The position numbers and the translations under genes are program-made. Positions 13,376 through 20,299 of a stretch of DNA of 32,472 nt are shown one piece after another; the first letter of the stretch is position 1, and every line of letters begins with the position of its first letter. The notes beneath the pieces are model-generated. The model was not told where the DNA came from, ran no database searches, and saw only the letters and a list, made by a program, of their open reading frames with translations. Source of the stretch: Desulfobacterales bacterium (GTDB lineage Bacteria; Desulfobacterota; Desulfobacteria; Desulfobacterales; UBA11574); contig JAHECI010000006.1 of NCBI GenBank assembly GCA_024641825.1, positions 1-32,472 on the forward strand, given 5' to 3'.

Positions 13376-14278
13376 ATGAAAACCCAGCATAAGGAAGCAA
13401 AGTCCCATATTGAACCCTTAAGTTTTTCGGAAGAACTGGCTAGGGCGGTCATTAATTCGCTCTCTGCACACATCGCCATTCTTGACAAAAACGGCGTAAT
13501 CCTTGAAACCAATCGCGCATGGAATGCCTACTCGGTTAAAAACGGCATGCCGGAAAACTTTGACTACAGAGGAATCAACTACCTAGAGGTCTGCAATGCC
13601 GCCAAGGGAGAGGATGCGTCAGATGCCCACAATATCGCAGAAGGTATTCGTAAGGTTATTCAAGGCCATACCCCGGAATTTCTGTTTGATTATCCCTGCC
13701 ATTCCAAGGACAGCAGACACTGGTACTATATGCGAGCCATCCGAATGTCTGATACCAAACCCGTCCGGGTGATCATCAGTCATGAAGATATAACGGCATT
13801 GAAACTGGTTGAAGAAGCGTTAAGAGAAAGCCGTGAAGAACTCGAAGAACAGAAACAAAGCCTCGAGGAAGCCAATATTGCGCTGAAAGTGCTGATCAAA
13901 CATCGGGAAAACGACAAACTGGAACTTGAAAAAAATGTATTGACCAATGTCAAGGAGTTGGTTTTGCCGTATGTTGAAAAGTTAAAGGGAGTTCCATTAA
14001 AACCCAGAAATAAGACACTCGTTGAAATCATTGATAATCACCTAAAAGATATTATTTCTCCGCTCCTTCAAAAATTTTCAAATGCCCAAATTATTCTGAC
14101 CCCCCAGGAAATAAAGATGGTCGCCTTGATCAAAGACGGAAAGAGCAGCAAGGAAATTGCAGACATCCTGAACATATCCGAAACCACCGTCAATTTTCAC
14201 CGAAAAAACCTGCGAAAAAAGCTCGGTCTGAAAAACAGGCCGATGAATTTGAGGTCCTATTTAATCTCCATATCATAG
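13376..14278 (+). CDS. PAS domain LuxR-type transcriptional regulator
   Basis: A 300-residue one-component regulator. An N-terminal PAS domain (about residues 20-143) ends with ISHEDITALKLVEEALRESR, the classic PAS-to-helix junction. A coiled coil rich in E/K/Q follows (about 140-190). The C-terminal LuxR/GerE helix-turn-helix (about 240-300) shows LTPQEIKMVALIKDGKSSKE, IADILNISETTVNFHRKNLR and KKLGLKN. The ATG at 13376 is preferred because AGGGAG sits at a good distance; the frame also opens at a TTG at 13352. No receiver domain or membrane segment is present, so it senses a cytoplasmic ligand or redox signal. The nearest likely targets are the lipid-modification operons just upstream. Confidence 0.9.
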   Translation: MKTQHKEAKSHIEPLSFSEELARAVINSLSAHIAILDKNGVILETNRAWNAYSVKNGMPENFDYRGINYLEVCNAAKGEDASDAHNIAEGIRKVIQGHTPEFLFDYPCHSKDSRHWYYMRAIRMSDTKPVRVIISHEDITALKLVEEALRESREELEEQKQSLEEANIALKVLIKHRENDKLELEKNVLTNVKELVLPYVEKLKGVPLKPRNKTLVEIIDNHLKDIISPLLQKFSNAQIILTPQEIKMVALIKDGKSSKEIADILNISETTVNFHRKNLRKKLGLKNRPMNLRSYLISIS

Positions 14279-14633
14279 CCCGAAAAAAAACCAATGGAGT
14301 TAAAGGTCTGTGGATATTAAGCCCATTTTCTGAAGCGACATTCCACCCTATTTGCGAGGGTTCTTTTTGCCGGGCGATTCTGATTCCACTGAGAGGGTTT
14401 TAAAGGCTGTTCAGGAGTTTTTTAACGAAGATACTTGCTAAAGTCCCAAGGCTATCATATAAGGAAGGTCGATGATTGAGTGAGGGAGTTTTTCCATTAA
14501 ACCGGAAAAGATATTTCTGGCTGGAAAGCAACCAGTTAACGTCAAAGCAAGATGCCGTTTCCGTTATTGGTAGGATAGACTCTTAATATTCTAATTAAGT
14601 CCCGAAAATTTCCCTTATTTTACTCGTTAGCAG
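14279..14633. other. Intergenic stretch with a promoter near its end
   Basis: About 355 bases without a supported gene, terminator or repeat. It lies between the PAS-LuxR gene and the GT9 gene. Only the candidate promoter at 14567-14595 stands out. Confidence 0.5.
14567..14595 (+). promoter_or_regulatory. Sigma-70-type promoter for the GT9 gene
   Basis: TTGGTA (14567-14572) and TCTAAT (14590-14595) are 17 bases apart, about 40 bases before the ATG at 14634. The inverted repeat CTTAAT/ATTAAG overlaps the -10 and could be an operator. Confidence 0.4.
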
Positions 14634-15752
14634 ATGCCAATCCATAGCAATTTCAAAGCTTATAAATGCCCGGGACCCCCTGCAAAAATCCTGCTGATCT
14701 CAACTCGGCAGTTCGGGGATTTATTATTGACGACACCTTTGGTGCGCAGCCTGAAATACGCTTATCCCCAAGCGATTATTGATGTGCTGGCGTTTCAAGG
14801 CAAGGAATTCATACTGGATGACAATCCTGACATTAATCAGATTTTGACCATTCCTGAGCCAATTACCTACAGAGATCATCCGCATTTATTCAAACAGATC
14901 TGGCGTAAATATCAGTTGGCAGTCACGACCCTGCCAGGGGATCGGCCCACGTTTTATGCCTGGATTGCGGCACCCCGGCGAGTGGGTCTGGTTCCGTCTC
15001 TAACTGCTAAATCCATCTGGAAACGCTGGGTGTTACAGGGGTGGGTATTGCTTGACGATGAGCACACGGCAACTGTAATTCAGAATTTACGACTGGCGGA
15101 TGTTTTAGGAATTCCTCGTTGTTATGAGGTGGTGCCACCGGAAAAACCTGGCAGTGAGGAACAATTGGATCAGTATCTACCCTTTTCCTGGCGCACCCAG
15201 GCTTATGCAGCATTGCATCTTTCCCCAATGTGGCCTTATAAACGCTGGACTTTAACTGGCTGGACCCAAGTTTCACAATATTTGCAACAACAGGGTATGA
15301 AACTGGTTTTAACCGGCGGTTCTGGAGATTCGGAACAGCAATATTTACAACAGGCCCAGCAACAGATGCCGGCGGAGGTGATCAATCTGGCTGGAAAACT
15401 GGATTTTGCCGCTATCAGTCTGTTGTTAAAACATGCCAAAGTGTATGTTGGCCCGGATACTGCCGTAACTCACCTGGCTGCAGCTGTTGGCGTGCCCACA
15501 GTGGCGATATTCGGGCCCACCAACCCATTGAAATGGGCACCCTGGCCCAAGAAATATGCTGGAAACCGGGCGCCTTTTAAAAAAACCGGTTCTTTGCAAG
15601 TGTTGAAGAATATCGCGCTGGTACAGGATGAAGAAGATTGTATCCCCTGTCATCAGGAAGGATGTGAGCGCCATAGAAATAGCCACAGTCTCTGTTTACA
15701 GAATCTGGATGCAGCCAGAGTTATTACCGCCATCGAAGCGTTAGGCGTTTAA
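14634..15752 (+). CDS. GT9 family lipopolysaccharide heptosyltransferase
   Basis: A 372-residue glycosyltransferase of family 9, which transfers heptose from ADP-heptose to the LPS core at the inner membrane. The N-terminal domain has ILLISTRQFGDLLLTTPLVR. The C-terminal nucleotide-sugar site shows HLSPMWPYKRW, VLTGGSGDSEQQ, YVGPDTAVTHLAAAVGVPTV and AIFGPTNPLKWAPW. A cysteine-rich end (DCIPCHQEGCERH) occurs in the WaaQ-like subgroup. It is a single gene with no clear ribosome site and no LPS genes beside it. Glutamine runs (YLQQAQQQM) and its overall style look more gammaproteobacterial than the neighbours, suggesting transfer. Base composition was not computed. Confidence 0.9.
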   Translation: MPIHSNFKAYKCPGPPAKILLISTRQFGDLLLTTPLVRSLKYAYPQAIIDVLAFQGKEFILDDNPDINQILTIPEPITYRDHPHLFKQIWRKYQLAVTTLPGDRPTFYAWIAAPRRVGLVPSLTAKSIWKRWVLQGWVLLDDEHTATVIQNLRLADVLGIPRCYEVVPPEKPGSEEQLDQYLPFSWRTQAYAALHLSPMWPYKRWTLTGWTQVSQYLQQQGMKLVLTGGSGDSEQQYLQQAQQQMPAEVINLAGKLDFAAISLLLKHAKVYVGPDTAVTHLAAAVGVPTVAIFGPTNPLKWAPWPKKYAGNRAPFKKTGSLQVLKNIALVQDEEDCIPCHQEGCERHRNSHSLCLQNLDAARVITAIEALGV

Positions 15753-15865
15753 ATTTTGGAAACAGCCAAGAACCCACCTGAATGGGGTGCCCGCCAATGA
15801 AGGAAATTTGTCCAATGCCCGACAATTAATGAGCGCCTCCGTAACCGTTGTATCGAAAATTAGTT

Positions 15866-16927
15866 ATGTTTGAAAACATTTCAGTACGTGCCGGTAGCAA
15901 AGCCATAAGGATACTCCGGGACGAAGGATTGAATCTATCAAGGGTAAAGGTTATCGCAGGCGCTTCCGGTGCCGCCAAATTTCTTGTTTTAACCGGGATC
16001 GACAGGGTATTGCTGTCTTCCTTCAAACATAGGACAGACCCCCTTTATCTTATTGGCACTTCAATTGGAGCCTTTCGCATGGCTGCCTACTGCCAGAGAA
16101 ACCCGGTCGATGCCCTTGATAAGCTCGAAAGGGAATATATTTTACAGCACTATGATTCAAGACCCACGCGAAAAGAAATTACAGAAGAGTCCTGGAAAAT
16201 TATTCATGCCTATATAGAGGATGATGAAATAGAATTCATTATCAACCATCCTTTCATGAAAATTTGTTTTCTATCCAATAAATGCAAAGGACTTATTAAA
16301 AGTGAAAACCCATGGGTCCAAGGGCTCGGTATTGCACTTGCTTCAGGCGTAAACCGGTTGAGCAGGAACAGGCTTGGGTATTTCTTTGAAAGAGCGTTGT
16401 TCTGTGCCCCAAAGGAAAGACCGCCCTTTGCCGCCATGAATCAATTCCCTTTGAGTATCTATCGTCTTACCCATTCGAATTTCAAGACCGCATTGTTGTC
16501 TTCCGGGTCGATTCCAATGGCAATGGAGGGAATTTCAAATATCGACGGCGTGCCGGGTGTTTTTCGCGATGGCGGCATACTTGATTACCATCTGGACATA
16601 CCGTTTTTGCCCAATGGAAATGGTCTTGTCCTATATCCCCATTTTTATGACCAGATCACACCCGGATGGTTCGACAAGTCCTTAAATCGCAAGCCGGATA
16701 AAAAAAATATGGAAAGTGTTGTGCTCGTTGCACCCTCAAATAGATTCGTTGACAATCTTCCCTTAGGCAAAATCCCCGATAGAAAAGATTTTAAGACGTT
16801 CTTTGGGAAAGACAAAGAACGGATAGAATACTGGAAAAAGGTCGTTGAAGAAAACAAAAAATTGGGGGACGAATTCTTCGAAGCCATCGAATCCGGAAGA
16901 ATAAGGGAGATCGCAAAACCGATATAA
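15866..16927 (+). CDS. Patatin-like phospholipase family protein
   Basis: A 353-residue serine hydrolase. The oxyanion-hole loop GASGAAK lies near residues 32-38, the nucleophile elbow GTSIG near 64-68 (Ser66), and the aspartate of the catalytic dyad in FRDGGILDYH near residue 235. Glycine richness before the elbow is lower than in classical patatins, so activity on phospholipids is likely but the exact substrate is open. The ATG at 15866 is taken as the start; a TTG at 15848 in frame is possible, and neither has a good ribosome site. There is no signal peptide, so it should act in the cytoplasm or on the inner leaflet. The gene is probably transcribed alone. Confidence 0.82.
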   Translation: MFENISVRAGSKAIRILRDEGLNLSRVKVIAGASGAAKFLVLTGIDRVLLSSFKHRTDPLYLIGTSIGAFRMAAYCQRNPVDALDKLEREYILQHYDSRPTRKEITEESWKIIHAYIEDDEIEFIINHPFMKICFLSNKCKGLIKSENPWVQGLGIALASGVNRLSRNRLGYFFERALFCAPKERPPFAAMNQFPLSIYRLTHSNFKTALLSSGSIPMAMEGISNIDGVPGVFRDGGILDYHLDIPFLPNGNGLVLYPHFYDQITPGWFDKSLNRKPDKKNMESVVLVAPSNRFVDNLPLGKIPDRKDFKTFFGKDKERIEYWKKVVEENKKLGDEFFEAIESGRIREIAKPI

Positions 16928-17010
16928 GACGGTGTGTCGAGGCTTAGCGGCAAGGGGAATTGCCCGGCACGAAGCGTGATCAGAGGCCCAAAACATCGCG
17001 CCCTTTCGGC

Positions 17011-17044
17011 ATACCCATGGACCGGCCTTTAGCCCCATGGGTAT
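17011..17044. repeat. Perfect 10-bp inverted repeat between two genes
   Basis: ATACCCATGG (17011-17020) pairs with CCATGGGTAT (17035-17044) around a 14-base loop. It lies after the patatin-like gene and immediately before the -35 of the Slp gene. There is no T-tract, so an operator or a Rho-independent-like stop without U run are both possible. Confidence 0.5.
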
Positions 17045-17048
17045 ATGC

Positions 17049-17077
17049 TTGACAACCACACCTAAGATTTGTACAGC
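17049..17077 (+). promoter_or_regulatory. Candidate sigma-70 promoter for the Slp-like gene
   Basis: A perfect TTGACA (17049-17054) is followed at 17 bases by TACAGC (17072-17077), a poor -10. The predicted start is about 50 bases before the GTG at 17133. The weak -10 suggests activator dependence or a low basal level. Confidence 0.4.
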
Positions 17078-17132
17078 ATTAACACAAGCCCGTTGTCATG
17101 ATCGGCATTCGGTTTTAATCCAAGGAGGTATT

Positions 17133-17666
17133 GTGAGACTATTATGGGCGGCATTTCTGGCAATACCCATGACGCTCTTTTTCGGGTCCTGTTCGGTGAT
17201 TTCTCAACAGATCCGAACAGAAGCCACACCGACGATTCACTTCAAAACCCTTCTTCTGGAAAAAGATAACTACAGGGGAAAGACCGTGATCCTGGGCGGG
17301 TACATCCTGGAAACGCAGAACTCGGCGGACAAATCGTTGATTAAAGTCTTGCAAGTCCCCCTGGGATTCGGAGAAAAACCCAAATCAAAAGACCTTTCAG
17401 AGGGAAGATTCATGGTCTCCCAAAAGGGTTTCTTGGACCCGGAAATCTACAAAAAAGACCGTAAAATTACGGTGGCCGGCGCCATCGTCGGCGCGGTGGT
17501 GGAGAAAATTGACGACTCCTTCCAGCCCTATCTCAAGATTGAAAGTCGTGAAATATACCTTTGGCCCGAGGAGGCCTACTATTATCCCCCACCATACTAT
17601 GATCCATGGTTTTATCCATATCCCTACTATGGGTACCGGCATCGTCATTACCCCTATTACTGGTAA
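17133..17666 (+). CDS. Slp family outer-membrane lipoprotein
   Basis: A 177-residue lipoprotein. The GTG start at 17133 is chosen for the strong AAGGAGG site and because it places a proper signal peptide (LLWAAFLAIPMTLF) before the lipobox FGSC; the frame opens as far back as 17037. The body matches the Slp (starvation-inducible lipoprotein) family: a segment NYRGKTVILGGYILET, then VSQKGFLDPEIYKKDRKITV and AGAIVGAVVEKIDD. The C-terminal tail of about 30 residues is extremely rich in tyrosine, proline and histidine (YYYPPPYYDPWFYPYPYYGY). Slp proteins sit in the outer membrane and are linked to stationary-phase or acid stress. The biochemical role is unknown. Confidence 0.87.
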   Translation: MRLLWAAFLAIPMTLFFGSCSVISQQIRTEATPTIHFKTLLLEKDNYRGKTVILGGYILETQNSADKSLIKVLQVPLGFGEKPKSKDLSEGRFMVSQKGFLDPEIYKKDRKITVAGAIVGAVVEKIDDSFQPYLKIESREIYLWPEEAYYYPPPYYDPWFYPYPYYGYRHRHYPYYW

Positions 17667-17859
17667 AAGAAAAACGGTTCGAACCGATGCAAGACTCGCT
17701 CAAAAAAACAGGCGCTATCCAAAATGCGATAAATTCATAAAATTGTGAAATGAATTACATAAATCCTCGGCAAATATTATCCCTAATATTCGATGACACC
17801 ATTATTACAAGGGAGTTAACCATCTAAATTATCAAGAGAAAATTTTCTTAAACATGAAT

Positions 17860-17876
17860 TTGGCATGTTTTATGCA
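17860..17876 (+). promoter_or_regulatory. Candidate sigma-54 promoter
   Basis: TTGGCATGTTTTATGCA has GG and GC 12 bases apart and matches the -24/-12 consensus except at two positions (T for C in GGCAC, A for T in TTGC). The predicted start is near 17887. The nearest supported gene is the CpaE-like gene at 18250. Confidence 0.5.
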
Positions 17877-17916
17877 AATATCAAGGTAAAACGTTGAAAT
17901 CGGCAGGGGTGCAGAC

Positions 17917-18010
17917 AAGTGCCACCCAGCTTCAACACCCATATAAAAACCATGGAATGGCCAAGGGCCTCCAAAGGTTATACTTCAAAAGGGAGTTTGA
18001 GGTGGCACTT
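17917..18010. repeat. Perfect 10-bp inverted repeat with 74-base spacing
   Basis: AAGTGCCACC (17917-17926) is inverted as GGTGGCACTT (18001-18010). It lies just downstream of the sigma-54-like element, so a transcript from there would begin with a large stem-loop. The loop itself shows only weak pairing by eye. Confidence 0.45.
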
Positions 18011-18249
18011 CACACAGGGCTTCTCTGGTGTACGTGCATCTTTTTCTTCGGCCATCTGCATAAATATGCTAAAATATGATGTGCACCGAGATTAACAACG
18101 GCATTGGGGGAAGCCTTCATATAAAACCTTTGGACACATCCGCCATGGGTTGCTGCCGTATATTCAGATCGCGTTCATCAATAAAAATTAAAGGTTGTAA
18201 TGGGCTTATAGATTTAATATGTTATAGAACCCAAAAAGAGGTATGAGCA

Positions 18250-19317
18250 GTGGCTGATGAAAAGAACAACGGCGAAACCAGGAAAACTTTCAAACACGGA
18301 ACGATCATTAATGTCATCAGCAGCAAAGGGGGCGTCGGAACAACGACCATCGCTGTAAATTTGGCCGTGAGCCTGGCGATAGAGAAAAACAGTCCATCGG
18401 TTGCCCTGATTGACATGAATCTGCTGTTTGGGGATATTCCACTTTTTTTGGAGATCGAGCCAAAATATAACTGGAGCGAGATCACCAAGAACATTTCCCG
18501 TCTGGATGATAATTTTTTGAGAAATATCCTGTCCGTCGATGCTTCGGGAGTTTCCGTTCTTCCATCTCCGAGTTACGTGAACGATCCGGACGAAAAAACC
18601 CCTGAAATTATGGCACATCTGCTCATGCTCATGCAACGGGTGTTTGATTTTATAATCATTGACGGTGGGCAACCCTTGGATGACATCTCTTTAAAGATCT
18701 TAGAATTATCTGACATTGCGCTGCTGGTAACCGTTTTAACCCCTCCCTGTATTTTAAACACCCAAAAGCTTTTAAAGACATTTCGCGGTTTGGGTTTTCC
18801 TCTGGACGATAACATCAAGATCGTTATCAATCGTTATTTAAAAAAGTCGAACATTTCCTTGCCCGAGGCAGAAGCTTCATTTGAAAAAGAGATTTTTTGG
18901 AACATACCCAATGATTATCAAACCACCGTAAATGCCATCAATGAAGGAAAGGCACTGGCCCAATTTGCTCCGGGCGAAGCCATCACCAAAAACTTCAAAA
19001 AGTTTGCCGAGAAATTGCGCGCTGAATCTGAGAAAGCCGACCCGGCGCTTTCTTCATATCGGCGGATGATCAAGAAGACACCCAATTTCGGTAAGTATAT
19101 CTATCAAAAAGATTCGTTGAGTATCAACAGACGTCGACGACAAAGCGATGTGGCCCAACATGACGCCGGTTCCAAAGACAGGCGCCGAAAAATGAGAGAC
19201 GGCATTATTATTGTGGGCCATGATCGCAGGCAGAATGACAACCCCGATTATAACGGTCCTGAAAAGCGCAGTGGGGTTGACCGAAGAAGCGGAAAGGAAA
19301 GAAGGGAAAAAGAGTAA
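18250..19317 (+). CDS. CpaE/TadZ-like MinD-superfamily ATPase
   Basis: A 355-residue ParA/MinD-type protein. The deviant Walker A is SSKGGVGTTTIAVNLA (about residues 24-39), keeping the signature lysine but with threonine in place of the second, as in CpaE relatives. ALIDMNLLFGDIPLFLEIEP matches the CpaE switch region. The GTG start is supported by AGAGG; the nearby ATG at 18244 is closed by a stop. After residue 285 a charged tail begins, ending in RRSGVDRRSGKERR, a basic repeat seen in some deltaproteobacterial regulators. CpaE and TadZ position pilus machinery at the pole, but no pilus genes are nearby. The partner is therefore unknown. Confidence 0.85.
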   Translation: MADEKNNGETRKTFKHGTIINVISSKGGVGTTTIAVNLAVSLAIEKNSPSVALIDMNLLFGDIPLFLEIEPKYNWSEITKNISRLDDNFLRNILSVDASGVSVLPSPSYVNDPDEKTPEIMAHLLMLMQRVFDFIIIDGGQPLDDISLKILELSDIALLVTVLTPPCILNTQKLLKTFRGLGFPLDDNIKIVINRYLKKSNISLPEAEASFEKEIFWNIPNDYQTTVNAINEGKALAQFAPGEAITKNFKKFAEKLRAESEKADPALSSYRRMIKKTPNFGKYIYQKDSLSINRRRRQSDVAQHDAGSKDRRRKMRDGIIIVGHDRRQNDNPDYNGPEKRSGVDRRSGKERREKE

Positions 19318-19392
19318 AAAATCCGAGCCCAGAGAGTCCGGCTTTGTTTATCCCCAGAGGGGTAAAGCCTGCCGCACATGCCTGCCAGAGAA

Positions 19393-19504
19393 TGATGGAG
19401 TGCTGGAGTATTGGAATGTTGGGTATTAAAAGAGGAAAATACCTTATTTTAATCACGGGGCTTAAAACCCATTACACCACCACTCCATTATTCCAATATT
19501 CCAG
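19393..19504. repeat. Two facing octamer-period arrays
   Basis: The left array (19393-19424) reads TGATGGAG, TGCTGGAG, TATTGGAA, TGTTGGGT. The right array (19471-19502) reads ATTACACC, ACCACTCC, ATTATTCC, AATATTCC, which is the inverted form of the same theme. The arms could fold on each other around about 46 bases. It follows the CpaE-like gene by about 75 bases and may act as a transcript end or nucleoid-protein site. Confidence 0.75.
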
Positions 19505-19836
19505 TTTCGCCGATTGAGATGATATAATCCAGTCATGGCCTATCAAAGATCCCGCCACACAACAAAGGACAAGTTTCTCAAGATTAAATAAATTTTTACA
19601 GGTATTTTATGGAGGTCAGAAAGAATCTGCAACACTTACTGACCCATGGTCATCTACAGTTTCTCCCTGCCATATTGAACATTTTTCAAAAGTCGCGCAT
19701 GGGTTTTTTTCAATCGATAACATTTTGTTATTTAGCGAAAAACCATTTGAACGGAACGCACAAATTTTTTGTTTCGGTCATTTTTCAAATATAAAACAGA
19801 TGTTTTCATAAAAGTTAAAAAAATACACAAGAAAGC

Positions 19837-19863
19837 TTGACTCGCTCAACCAATTGGTATAAG
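19837..19863 (+). promoter_or_regulatory. Promoter of the ferredoxin gene
   Basis: TTGACT (19837-19842) and an extended TGGTATAAG element (-10 at 19858-19863) are spaced by 15 bases, or 17 if the -10 is read as TAAGGA. It lies about 75 bases before the ATG at 19939. Confidence 0.5.
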
Positions 19864-19938
19864 GATTTTTCCCGACAATGAATGTGCAGTGAATTTTATT
19901 GCCGTGACCTAATTTTATTGTGAAAGGAGGCTCTTTAA

Positions 19939-20127
19939 ATGGCTTTTATCCCTACTGTAGACGAAGACAAATGCGAAGGTTGTGAGGAATGTGTAGATGT
20001 CTGTCCTGTTGAAGTGTTTGAGATGGAGAATGATAAATCCGTTCCGGTAAATGCTGACGAATGTCTGGGTTGTGAAAGTTGCATCGAGGTGTGTGAACCC
20101 GGTGCAATTACCGTCGAAGAGACATAA
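19939..20127 (+). CDS. 2[4Fe-4S] ferredoxin
   Basis: A 62-residue low-potential electron carrier. The first cluster motif is CEGCEECVDVCP (about residues 12-23) and the second CLGCESCIEVCEPG (about 41-54), so eight cysteines bind two [4Fe-4S] clusters. The protein is very acidic. AAGGAGG precedes the ATG. It is a single gene with its own promoter and a GC-rich hairpin after it. Such ferredoxins are abundant in sulfate reducers and serve pyruvate:ferredoxin oxidoreductase, hydrogenases and Rnf-type complexes; the partner cannot be told from the context. Confidence 0.96.
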   Translation: MAFIPTVDEDKCEGCEECVDVCPVEVFEMENDKSVPVNADECLGCESCIEVCEPGAITVEET

Positions 20128-20144
20128 TCCGTCAATCAAATCCA

Positions 20145-20178
20145 TGTCCCCTGGTCCTTCTTCAGGGACCGGGGGACA
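20145..20178 (+). terminator. GC-rich hairpin after the ferredoxin gene
   Basis: TGTCCCCTGGTCC (20145-20157) pairs with GGGACCGGGGGACA (20165-20178) around a loop of about seven bases, with one mismatch or bulge. It lies 17 bases after the stop codon. No T-tract follows, so it may act mainly as an mRNA-stabilising end. Confidence 0.6.
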
Positions 20179-20299
20179 AGTTCCACCCGATAACTGCCCC
20201 TATAAATTAAGATCTCGCCTTCCCCCTCCGGACATCCGGACACGAAATCTTTAACCACCGAACCATCGGATACTAACACTGTTTTCTAAGTACAGGTCT

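Larger units (their letters stand above)
17667..18249. other. Long intergenic stretch before the CpaE-like gene
   Basis: About 580 bases. It holds a sigma-54-like element (17860-17876) and a 10-bp inverted repeat (17917-17926 and 18001-18010). No reading frame has a convincing start. The distance from the sigma-54-like element to the next gene, about 360 bases, leaves room for a long leader or a small RNA. Confidence 0.5.
19318..19938. other. Intergenic stretch with octamer arrays
   Basis: About 620 bases between the CpaE-like gene and the ferredoxin gene. The left part holds the inverted octamer arrays (19393-19504). The right part is AT-rich and holds the ferredoxin promoter. The open frame at 19609-19794 has no ribosome site and is not supported. 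Confidence 0.5.

Noticed and set aside
17978-18061. Minus-strand 27-residue peptide with a CVKCH heme-binding motif
   Set aside because: It is too short, has no ribosome site and no neighbouring cytochrome remnant. The CxxCH match is probably chance, partly due to the inverted repeat.
17894-18079. 61-codon frame just after the sigma-54-like element
   Set aside because: It begins with TTG seven bases after the predicted start site, leaving no room for normal initiation, and the composition is not protein-like.
19609-19794. 61-codon plus-strand frame upstream of the ferredoxin
   Set aside because: No ribosome site or promoter, and low-quality hydrophobic ending; no family resemblance.
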